A stretch of 64,000 bases of DNA from Metabacillus sp. B2-18. Its GTDB lineage: Bacteria; Bacillota; Bacilli; Bacillales; Bacillaceae. Below are positions 29,491 through 36,784 of this stretch, piece after piece; position 1 is the stretch's first letter, and the number at the start of each line of letters is the position of its first letter. Where the stretch lies: positions 2,393,501 to 2,457,500 of the forward strand of contig NZ_CP088245.1 in the NCBI RefSeq assembly GCF_021117275.1, in the 5' to 3' direction. Made by a program: the position numbers and the translations under genes. Below the pieces are notes generated by a model. The model did not search any database, was not told the origin of the DNA, and worked only from the letters and a program-made list of their open reading frames with translations.

Positions 29491-29856
29491 CTACTGAATA
29501 GACGATTTGTTTTCTGTTTCTTTTTCCAATACATTCTCAATATAATCTTTACCCCAGTCATACATAGCTTCCAGAATAGGCATCAGACTTCTTCCATACT
29601 CAGTGAGTGAGTATTCAACTTTTGGTGGAACGACAGGATAGACTTCACGATGAACAATCAAATGGTCTTCAAGTTCGCGCAATTGATTAACAAGCATTCT
29701 TTGAGTGATACCCGGCATGAGGGCCTTTAGTTCACCAAAACGTTTGGTTCCTTCTTTTCCTAGATGCCACAATACCAACATTTTCCATTTTCCACCAATA
29801 ATCGAAAGAGTCAATTCTTTTTCACAATTAAACACTTTTTCCCCAAGATTCGGCAT
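29491..29856 (-). CDS. hxlR: HxlR-family transcriptional activator
   Basis: A 121-residue winged-helix protein of the HxlR/MarR-like group: [54 protein letters not shown] and [13 protein letters not shown]. subtilis HxlR activates hxlAB when formaldehyde is present; an N-terminal cysteine, here in NCEKE (residue 10), reacts with formaldehyde in this family. It is divergent from hxlA with 204 bases between, which hold the candidate operator. Confidence 0.88.
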   Translation of the reverse strand: MPNLGEKVFNCEKELTLSIIGGKWKMLVLWHLGKEGTKRFGELKALMPGITQRMLVNQLRELEDHLIVHREVYPVVPPKVEYSLTEYGRSLMPILEAMYDWGKDYIENVLEKETENKSSIQ

Positions 29857-29904
29857 TCATTTCACCTCCAACCCTTATTATGTCCCATAGTATACTTTTT
29901 GTTA

Positions 29905-29945
29905 CTATATGATAAAAAAGTGCATACTTTTAATTTAGTAACATA
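29905..29945. promoter_or_regulatory. Candidate HxlR operator in the hxlR-hxlA intergenic region
   Basis: On the minus strand TATGTTA, then AAAGT-ATGC-ACTTT and TTATCATATAG, in the same spacing as at 29180-29219. It lies between hxlR and hxlA; additional AGTATACT dyads flank it (29888-29896, 29949-29957). In B. subtilis HxlR binds two 25-bp sites upstream of hxlAB. Confidence 0.6.
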
Positions 29946-30060
29946 CCCAGTATACTGAGTATCATACCGTTAGTAAATAGCTATCAATTGGATACAATAA
30001 CACTGTGCAAAAGAAAGCTATACGGCACAATTATACTATTATATAAGGAGCGAGTAATAA

Positions 30061-30693
30061 ATGAAATTACAATTAGCATTAGATCTTGTAGATATTCCAG
30101 GAGCCATTGAATTGGTGAAAGAAGTAGAAAATCATATAGATGTTGTAGAAATCGGCACGCCGGTTGTGATTAATGAAGGCCTTAAAGCAGTAAAGGAAGT
30201 GAAAGCTGCCTTCCCTAACTTAACTGTATTAGCTGACCTTAAAATCATGGATGCAGCTGGATATGAAGTTAGCCAAGCATCTGCAGCAGGCGCTGACATC
30301 ATCACCATTCTTGGTACAGCTGAAGACGAGTCCATTAAAGGTGCTGTAGAAGAAGCAAAAAAACAAGGTAAACAAATCCTTGCTGATATGATCGCAGTTA
30401 AAGACATTGAAGGTCGTGCGAAAGAACTGGATGAACTAGGAGTAGATTATATCTGCGTTCACACAGGTTATGACCTTCAAGCTGTAGGAAAAAATTCTTT
30501 CGAAGACCTTGCAACCATTAAGAGCGTTGTAAAAAATGCGAAAACTGCTATTGCAGGCGGAATCAAATTAGAAACACTTCCAGATGTGATTAAAGTACAA
30601 CCAGATCTTGTCATCGTAGGTGGCGGTATCACAAGCAAAGACGATAAAAAAGCAGTTGCAGCTAAAATGCAAGAATTAATTAAACAAGGTTAA
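30061..30693 (+). CDS. hxlA: 3-hexulose-6-phosphate synthase
   Basis: A 210-residue TIM-barrel enzyme of the OMP-decarboxylase superfamily that condenses formaldehyde with ribulose 5-phosphate. Motifs: LQLALDLVDIPGA, EIGTPVVINEGL, LADLKIMDAAGYE (DxKxxD catalytic set near 59-66), the VHTGYD loop and IAGGIKLETLP...IVGGGI at the phosphate site. AAGGAG lies nine bases before the ATG. hxlB follows after eight bases. Length and active-site residues are complete. Confidence 0.95.
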   Translation: MKLQLALDLVDIPGAIELVKEVENHIDVVEIGTPVVINEGLKAVKEVKAAFPNLTVLADLKIMDAAGYEVSQASAAGADIITILGTAEDESIKGAVEEAKKQGKQILADMIAVKDIEGRAKELDELGVDYICVHTGYDLQAVGKNSFEDLATIKSVVKNAKTAIAGGIKLETLPDVIKVQPDLVIVGGGITSKDDKKAVAAKMQELIKQG

Positions 30694-30701
30694 TTATAAC
30701 T

Positions 30702-31259
30702 ATGAAAACTACTCAATATTTAGCTGAAGTCGTTCAAGAATTAAGTCGGACAGTCGACTTAATCTCTGACGAAGAAGCAGAGAAGTTGGTTAATAAGATT
30801 CTGGAATCCAAAAAAATCTTTGTTGCAGGTGCGGGCAGATCTGGATTTATGGGCAAATCTTTCGTGATGAGAATGATGCACATGGGGATCGATGCTTATG
30901 TAGTCGGTGAAACTGTAACAGCAAATTTAGAAAAAGGTGATTTGTTGATCATCGGTTCAGGTTCAGGTGAAACGAAAACCTTGGTTTCAATCGCTGAAAA
31001 AGCAAAAAGTTTAGGTGGGACGGTCGCAGCTGTAACGATTTCCCCTGACTCCACGATTGGAAAATTAGCTGATATTATCATTAAATTGCCTGGATCACCG
31101 AAAGATCAATCTGAAAGTGAATATAAGACCATACAACCAATGGGGTCACTTTTTGAGCAAACGATGTTATTATTTTATGATGCATTGATCTTGCGTTTTA
31201 TGGAAAAAAAAGGCTTAGACTCTACTAAAATGTACGGCAAACATGCCAATCTCGAATAG
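30702..31259 (+). CDS. hxlB: 6-phospho-3-hexuloisomerase
   Basis: A 185-residue SIS-domain isomerase turning hexulose 6-P into fructose 6-P. Motifs: IFVAGAGRSGFMGKSFVMRMMH (near 32-53), VGETVTANLEKGDLLIIGSGSGETKTLV and the C-terminal GSLFEQTMLLFYDALILRFM...ESEYKTIQPMG. With hxlA it forms the fixation half of the RuMP pathway, and a terminator follows 30 bases downstream. Confidence 0.95.
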   Translation: MKTTQYLAEVVQELSRTVDLISDEEAEKLVNKILESKKIFVAGAGRSGFMGKSFVMRMMHMGIDAYVVGETVTANLEKGDLLIIGSGSGETKTLVSIAEKAKSLGGTVAAVTISPDSTIGKLADIIIKLPGSPKDQSESEYKTIQPMGSLFEQTMLLFYDALILRFMEKKGLDSTKMYGKHANLE

Positions 31260-31288
31260 AGTACACTTTAAAAAATATGGAAACATCG

Positions 31289-31328
31289 TAAAGACCGCAT
31301 TTATTTCTTTTATGAATTGCGGTCTTTA
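31289..31328 (+). terminator. hxlAB terminator
   Basis: TAAAGACCGCA / TGCGGTCTTTA stem with an AT-rich loop, 30 bases after the hxlB stop. Confidence 0.7.
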
Positions 31329-31617
31329 CTGCATATTACAAATAACACAGTCCATACAGGAAAGAAAAAATAGCCTCTGATTCAGTCCCTTCTATGGCCG
31401 GATCAGAGATCATTATTGGGTGGGGCACAGCCAAGAATTTAGCCATCACTCACAGTATGAGCCCTATTTGGGTTATCACCAATATTTCACTGGTAGGCCC
31501 CATGTCTATATAAGTTTTTTTATGGGAAAATAAAATCCTATTGGCGATGAAAAACGCTTCATAAGTGTAGTAAACAAAACTCTTCGTTTTATAAAACAAA
31601 GGAATGAGGTTGAATAA
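31329..31617 (+). other. Gap with a possible coding fossil
   Basis: About 31393-31521 reads as protein-like (SMAGSEIIIGWGTAKNLAIT, ending GPMSI and a stop) with no start or family I can name. It may be the 3' end of a lost membrane-protein gene. The last 100 bases carry the promoter and GAGG ribosome site of the oxidoreductase gene. Confidence 0.3.
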
Positions 31618-32605
31618 ATGGTTCGATTCGGCGTAATCGGTACTAATTGGATTACAGAAAGATTACTTGAAGCAGCAAATGATGTAGAAGATTTTAAACT
31701 AACTGCTGTTTATTCTCGCACGATTAGTAGAGCAGAAGAATTTGCAAGTAAATATGGAGTAACAAAAATATTTACAAACCTAAAAGAAATGGCAGTTAGT
31801 CAAGAAATTGACGCGGTGTACATTGGCTACTCCCAATTCATATCACGCAGAACAAGCTATTTTATTTTTGCAAAATGGCAAACATGTGTTATGTGAAAAG
31901 CCACTGGCTGTTAATGCAACCGAAGTAGCGAGGATGATTCAAGCCGCAAAAGATCATAACGCCCTATTAATGGAAGCAATGAAATCAACCTTACTTCCAA
32001 ACTTCAAGGTCATTCAAGATAATTTACATAAAATTGGTCCTATCCGTAGATACTTTGCAAGCTATTGTCAGTATTCATCTCGTTATGATAAATACAAAGA
32101 AGGAATTGTCCTTAATGCCTTCAATCCAGAGTTTGCGAACGGTTCATTAATGGACCTTGGTGTCTATTGTTTGTATCCACTTATTACATTATTTGGTGAA
32201 CCAAAAGAAGTGAAGGCAACTGGCATTATGCTTGATTCGGGTGTGGATGGTGAAGGTAGCGTCATCTTAAAATATGATGATAAAGATGCGATTGTGATGT
32301 ATTCCAAAATAACGAACTCTTATTTACCAAGCGAAATTCAAGGCGAAAAAGGAAGTATCATGATTGATAAGATTCATACGGCTGAAAAAGTAGAAATTCA
32401 CTACACTGACGGCACGGTTGAACAATTAACAGTCGACCAATCTCATCCAGCTATGTATTACGAAGTGAAAGAATTTATTGAATTAATCAACCGAGGAAAA
32501 ACAGAGTCTGATACTAACTCATATAAAAATTCATACACCACGATACAAGTGTTGGATAAAGTGAGAGATGAAATAGGTCTTGTATATCAAAGTAATCATA
32601 AGTGA
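31618..32605 (+). pseudogene. Gfo/Idh/MocA-family oxidoreductase, split by a one-base insertion
   Basis: Starts MVRFGVIGTNWITERLLEAA (Rossmann) and breaks at ATTGGCTACTCC near 31825, where removing one G gives VYIATPNSYHAEQA and then LFLQNGKHVLCEKPLAVN, the family's EKP motif. Corrected it is 328 residues, the usual size, with the C-terminal NGSLMDLGVYCLYPL and a beta-sheet domain. Substrate unknown; relatives act on inositol, glucose or other polyols. It is the last gene of the transposon and not obviously part of the formaldehyde cycle. Confidence 0.8.
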
Positions 32606-32977
32606 AAAAACACAAAAACCCCTACAGCGACTTGTATTATTCTCTTGAGAAATTACGAATCTGGCCTGTTTGTCGAAGAATAAAAGAAATCGTTTTAGAA
32701 CTTACCTAAACTATTTTGCATCCATTCTTTTTTATAAGAGCATTATAGCATTTTCTACCCGGCTAACAAATTTTAAAGGACTTTTGCTTATTATGCAAAG
32801 GTTCAATGCTCATTTTTTAAGATGTGTTTCTTCTTATTAATTTGTGATTTAGTTTAAGTATTCCTTAATAGGAGTAGCGACAATGACACTACCCCTATTA
32901 GGATCCTACCAACAACCGCACTTTTCTGACCCCACCCTACCCTACAGAGTAAAAAGGGTTGTAAATGTAAAAAAAAT
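32606..32977. other. Non-coding right end of the transposon
   Basis: No supported gene. The last 30 bases (AAAAGGGTTGTAAATGTAAA at 32951-32970) are the inner, less conserved extension of the right terminal repeat and match the equivalent inner part of the left end. Confidence 0.5.
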
Positions 32978-33019
32978 CCATGCTATGACCCTTTTTTACA
33001 AGTACCTCGGTCGTACCCC
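32978..33019. repeat. Right terminal inverted repeat of the Tn3 transposon
   Basis: Inverted copy of 19889-19930 with three mismatches, followed by the target duplication CAAGT at 33020-33024. Confidence 0.93.
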
Positions 33020-33168
33020 CAAGTCGCATTTACAATTATACTGTCTTCAATATAATTTGTTTCTTCAAGAAGTGATAACTAATCCTCTTATGTAAAATGA
33101 TTAGCTGATATTGTCCAGCTAATCATTCACTTCACTTATTCATTATAAGCTCACAATCATATCACAAT

Positions 33169-35076
33169 TTAATTAGCTTTTTCGATTCCATCGTTTTGTT
33201 GTTTTTTTTCTTCAACTACTTCATCCAAATACTGAGTAAACTCCGATTCACCTGAATAAGACAAACATAAATATTCCTGCGCCCTAGTCATTCCAATATA
33301 AAATAATGAAACTTCTCTTTCTTTGTTATCAACCAACGGAAAAGGCATAGATTCAATGTTTACAATGAAAACCGCGCGGAAATCCAGGCCTTTGCTACTA
33401 TCTATGGTACTGATTTTTATTTTTCCATCCTCTTTTTCGTAGGATCTTTTGGAAACATCATTTTCTGTAATCCAATAATATGGCAAATTCTCATCACCTA
33501 AAGCTTTTTTGATTGTATCAATAATAGGATGTTGGTGTGTACGTTTTACTCGGTAAAGAATTAACATTTCTTCATACGAAACCTTTTTCTCTTCATTCAA
33601 TTTCTTAGCTTGGCGAGCAACCAGTCGCATTTCTTCAAAGAAGTTTTTTGCTTTTATAATGCCAGGCTCTGGTCCCTTTCGTTTGGTGCTCTGAGGTGCG
33701 ATAATCTCTCCCTCTAGTTCACGCTTTACAACCTTATTTTTCAATAAGGAATGTTTTCTATAAAAGTTCCAAGCAAAAGTCACAATTTGATGTGTGTTAC
33801 GGTAATTAATCGACAATACCTTTGATCTACCTTGAAAGCTTAACCCGGTGTCTTGAAGGTATGAGCGTTTCTTGTTGTAAATAGTTTGTGCCCGATCTTC
33901 TACTAAAAGTAAAGATTGTGTTTGTTCGTTAATAAGCAAACTAACTAATCGTAGCCAGTCCGCTTCAAAATCTTGTCCCTCATCTATTAAAACTGCATCA
34001 TATGTAGGAAGAATAGCTTCTTTCTTTTCCAGCTTTTCAATGACAGATGGAAGTTGATGTTCACTAATTTTTAAATCATGTTTTAACCAAGCATGAAAAT
34101 TGCGAACGGTAATATGTTTATTTTGAATCGTATTTGTGGCAGGATCAAAATCAAATAAATCTTCAGGTTCGTTTAACATATGGGTGATCATTTGCTGAAT
34201 GGCATTTGCTAGAGAGATATTGTAGCAAAGTATTAAGATTTTCCAGTCAGGATTTTGCTTTGATAACATTTTAGCCCTACTAGCTAGGATAATTGTTTTG
34301 CCGCTTCCAGCTACACCACGAATTAATCGGTTTTTATCACCGATTTGCTTTGCTAAATTTTCCTGATGGAGATCCATTGTTTTAATATCATGAAGCGATA
34401 ATAAAAGCTGATCTTGATATGGAACAGGCTGTTTAAACTCAGCACTAATTCGAACCTCTGGAAACAAGTGATAACGAATCGCACTTATATCTTCGTTTGA
34501 AAGTGGTTCTCTTAAACGAAAGGGAACGACAAACATATTCAAGATTTTCTCCATTAAGACTTCTTCAGAAAATGATTCTTTATCAGGATCAATTTCATCT
34601 CTCGTTAAGCAAAGGCTTGGTTCTACAACAGAATAAAGACTATGCTCAATAAAGTCTTTTGAATACATTCTAGTAAACACAACACCATGTCCATAAGGAA
34701 ACTTCAACTGAAACTTATACTTTCCCTCAAGCTGAATTAAATTTTTATCTTTTTTCAAAGCATTCACAACATGAAACATATTTTCTCTTGCTTGTTTCAT
34801 TGGACTTTTCACAAAGGTTTGCTCACCAGAAGATGTGACAATTTGCCATTCTTCATGATTAATCTGAAACAATGTATTTTTTGTGTAATCCTTAACCTCT
34901 AAAATAACAATACCAAGGTCTGGTCCAATAATAATAAAATCCGGTCTTCTCCCTTGAATATCTGGTTCGTAATAAACAATATAATCATCAGGTAAATAGG
35001 TCTTTAGTGTTCGAAATAATAACCTTTCCCCCGCGGTAGCCGTTGATCGAATATTTTCAGGAATTGTAACTGCCAT
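33169..35076 (-). CDS. NERD nuclease-domain / UvrD-like helicase
   Basis: A 635-residue protein. Residues 10-120 are a NERD domain with the nuclease signature (GRRPDFIIIGPDLGIVILEVKDY, D-x(n)-E-x-K). From residue 220 an SF1 helicase follows: Walker A RLIRGVAGSGKTIILASRAK, Walker B AVLIDEGQDFEADW, INYRNTHQI, ISTIDSSKGLDFRAVFI and LFYIGMTRAQEYL. Such NERD-helicases are common in defence islands and suspected of cutting or unwinding foreign DNA. The start has GGAG nine bases upstream. It directly flanks the transposon and opens the defence-rich half of the window. Confidence 0.85.
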   Translation of the reverse strand: MAVTIPENIRSTATAGERLLFRTLKTYLPDDYIVYYEPDIQGRRPDFIIIGPDLGIVILEVKDYTKNTLFQINHEEWQIVTSSGEQTFVKSPMKQARENMFHVVNALKKDKNLIQLEGKYKFQLKFPYGHGVVFTRMYSKDFIEHSLYSVVEPSLCLTRDEIDPDKESFSEEVLMEKILNMFVVPFRLREPLSNEDISAIRYHLFPEVRISAEFKQPVPYQDQLLLSLHDIKTMDLHQENLAKQIGDKNRLIRGVAGSGKTIILASRAKMLSKQNPDWKILILCYNISLANAIQQMITHMLNEPEDLFDFDPATNTIQNKHITVRNFHAWLKHDLKISEHQLPSVIEKLEKKEAILPTYDAVLIDEGQDFEADWLRLVSLLINEQTQSLLLVEDRAQTIYNKKRSYLQDTGLSFQGRSKVLSINYRNTHQIVTFAWNFYRKHSLLKNKVVKRELEGEIIAPQSTKRKGPEPGIIKAKNFFEEMRLVARQAKKLNEEKKVSYEEMLILYRVKRTHQHPIIDTIKKALGDENLPYYWITENDVSKRSYEKEDGKIKISTIDSSKGLDFRAVFIVNIESMPFPLVDNKEREVSLFYIGMTRAQEYLCLSYSGESEFTQYLDEVVEEKKQQNDGIEKAN

Positions 35077-35255
35077 ACCAAACGCTCCAAAAAATGTATT
35101 TTCATCAATTATACTACAACTAGTTATATAGTCTTACATTTTTTGAGAAATATCGCCCTTTTTCTTACAATTATGATAAAATAAAACAGATTATTCATTG
35201 AAATCATCTAGGTAATACAAGATCAGAACCACGCGATAAGAGGAAGTGTAAAAAC

Positions 35256-35609
35256 ATGATTAAAGGACTACTGGAGAAATTAAGACAGCCTAAACAAAAA
35301 TCATCAGCTGAACCAGACAGACAATATATAAGTGAAGATCAAGTACAGGCAATTGTTGATCAACGAATAAAAGAACATGCTTCAGCACTCCAGACTCCAA
35401 GTACTGATGATGAAGAACATCTTTTAACGCCAAAACAAATTGACTATGCACTTTCGTTAATTGATAAAGTTAAAGATGAATTTGTGATTGCTATTGATCC
35501 AACTAAATTGACTGTTAAGGATTTAAATAGGTTGATTGGTTATAATCGGTATAAGAATAAGGGGACTTTAGTGAATTTAGTGAAAAAGGGTGTTTTAAAA
35601 AAAGTATAA
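35256..35609 (+). CDS. Hypothetical 117-residue protein
   Basis: A hydrophilic protein with a lysine/glutamine-rich start (MIKGLLEKLRQPKQKSS), a helical middle (DQVQAIVDQRIKEHASAL) and a compact C-terminal domain (LTPKQIDYALSLIDKV, LTVKDLNRLIGYNRYKNKGT) that looks like a small DNA-binding or adaptor fold. AGGAAG lies upstream of the ATG. A degenerate copy of its last 20 codons occurs at 36645-36704. Function unknown. Confidence 0.6.
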   Translation: MIKGLLEKLRQPKQKSSAEPDRQYISEDQVQAIVDQRIKEHASALQTPSTDDEEHLLTPKQIDYALSLIDKVKDEFVIAIDPTKLTVKDLNRLIGYNRYKNKGTLVNLVKKGVLKKV

Positions 35610-35642
35610 GGATTCGTAATGGTGCTTATATCTCTTAAAGAA

Positions 35643-35682
35643 AAAAGGTAACTTAGAATGCTTTCATTCTAAGTTACCTTTT
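35643..35682. terminator. Bidirectional terminator
   Basis: A perfect 18-bp stem (AAAAGGTAACTTAGAATG and complement) with a 4-base loop between the convergent 117-residue gene and zeta toxin gene; A/T runs on both sides. Confidence 0.85.
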
Positions 35683-35699
35683 CTGTCTATATTGACTTT

Positions 35700-36290
35700 T
35701 TAATACAAAAACTGCTCCTTAACAGGAAGTACCCATTGAGGTAAGTTTTGCGCTTCAAATGTGATTGCACCATTATTAATTTCAAGAACAATTTCACCGT
35801 CTTCTTGACTGTTATCAACCAGGACAATGTTATCAACCATATGTGCATATTGATATAAATGGTCAAAAGACGTTTTGCTTCTTCTAAGGATATCTTCAGT
35901 CGGGATATCATGTCCCCCATTTTTCACCCTCATGGCAACACGCTTAATATTCTGACTAACATCACTCAAAGCTACATAAAACATAGTGATTTCATAGCCC
36001 ATCTCTTTAGCTTTCTCCATTTGTCGAATAGCATTTCCACCAGCAAGTGTGGTCTCAATTGAGAAATCTTTACCTTCTTTGATATATCTATATACAGATT
36101 TTATTACTTCTTTTCCAGCTGTTACCCTTTTGGATTCTGGGTTTGAAGGGTCAATTCTTCTTGCAATTGCGTCTGGATCTAGATTAATATCTACACCAAT
36201 TTTGTCGATGAGTAGGTTTCTGATGGTGCTTTTTCCACTCCCATTGTTCCCAGCAAACACGTAGAACATAGGTCTGTGGCTATGACTCAT
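35700..36290 (-). CDS. Zeta-toxin-family kinase
   Basis: A 196-residue P-loop kinase (FYVFAGNNGSGKSTIRNLLI, residues 9-28) with the zeta features INLDPDAIAR, IETTLAGGNAIRQM and the lid RVAMRVKNGGHDIPTEDILRR. Zeta toxins phosphorylate UDP-N-acetylglucosamine or related sugars and poison cell-wall synthesis. Its ATG overlaps the stop of the 64-residue upstream gene by four bases (ATGA), the coupling typical of toxin-antitoxin pairs. A related chromosomal family (YbdB-type) is not proven toxic, so toxicity is an inference. Confidence 0.75.
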   Translation of the reverse strand: MSHSHRPMFYVFAGNNGSGKSTIRNLLIDKIGVDINLDPDAIARRIDPSNPESKRVTAGKEVIKSVYRYIKEGKDFSIETTLAGGNAIRQMEKAKEMGYEITMFYVALSDVSQNIKRVAMRVKNGGHDIPTEDILRRSKTSFDHLYQYAHMVDNIVLVDNSQEDGEIVLEINNGAITFEAQNLPQWVLPVKEQFLY

Positions 36291-36481
36291 GATTGATCCT
36301 CATTTGTGAGAGGAACAATATCACCATTGGGGAATTCTTTAACCAGTTTTCCATTCTTTTCGTACACAATATACGTATTATTTACTTTTGCGTCAATTCT
36401 TGCACGTTCACCAGTCATCTTCACCCATTTATCAGCCCATGCAAACTTTCTTTTTTGTACATTATTCGGTTCTTCTAACAT
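36287..36481 (-). CDS. Small partner (candidate antitoxin) of the zeta-type toxin
   Basis: A 64-residue charged protein (EPNNVQKRKFAWADKWVKMT, then NNTYIVYEKNGKLVKEFPNGD). It precedes and overlaps the zeta-type gene by four bases, with AGGTGG before its ATG. It is not an epsilon or PezA type that I recognise: no helix-turn-helix is visible. By position it is the likely antidote. Confidence 0.65.
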   Translation of the reverse strand: MLEEPNNVQKRKFAWADKWVKMTGERARIDAKVNNTYIVYEKNGKLVKEFPNGDIVPLTNEDQS

Positions 36482-36644
36482 CAGAAAACACCACCTTAGT
36501 AGAGATTATAGCAGATAATAACTACATAAACACCATTCGGATAGATGCATTTTTTTGATAATTCATCAAATTCATCAGTCGAAGTGAAAAATATTAAAAA
36601 AGAGCTTGTCAGATTATTTTGCATTGTTTTTTTGAAATCAGCAT

Positions 36645-36704
36645 AGTCGGTATAAGAATAGGGACGGTTAATTAACGATTAAGAAAGCTGTTCTTAAAAA
36701 AGGT
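36645..36704 (+). pseudogene. Decayed duplicate of the 117-residue gene's 3' end
   Basis: Reads SRYKNRDG-stop-LTIKKAVLKKG, matching NRYKNKGTLVNLVKKGVLKKV of the gene at 35256-35609, at both protein and DNA level. So the toxin pair lies between one intact and one degenerate copy of this end. The rest of 36482-36784 shows no gene. Confidence 0.5.
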
Positions 36705-36784
36705 AATAACAGTGTTTGTCCACTGATTATTAGTAAAAAAGGATTTGGAAAATAAATTTCTAATTCTTTTTTGTAATGGAATTT

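Larger units (their letters stand above)
19889..33019. mobile_element. Tn3-family transposon carrying a formaldehyde-oxidising RuMP cycle
   Basis: The element runs from GGGGTACGACCGAG at 19889 to its inverted counterpart ending at 33019 (13,131 bp). The two ends match at 39 of 42 positions, with weaker similarity continuing to about 73 bases. The bases just outside are CAAGT on both sides (19884-19888 and 33020-33024), a 5-bp target duplication as made by Tn3 elements. Inside, in order: tnpA, tnpR, a res-like region, pgi, a short alcohol dehydrogenase relic, an unknown gene, a GC-rich repeat, gnd, zwf, a zinc-ribbon gene, hxlR, hxlA, hxlB and a Gfo/Idh oxidoreductase. The intact duplication shows direct transposition into an intergenic site between the kinase and the NERD helicase. 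Confidence 0.93.

Noticed and set aside
19979..33019. Formaldehyde genes as a resident chromosomal locus into which a Tn3 element happened to insert nearby
   Set aside because: The terminal repeats and the matching CAAGT duplications enclose the genes, so they are inside the element.
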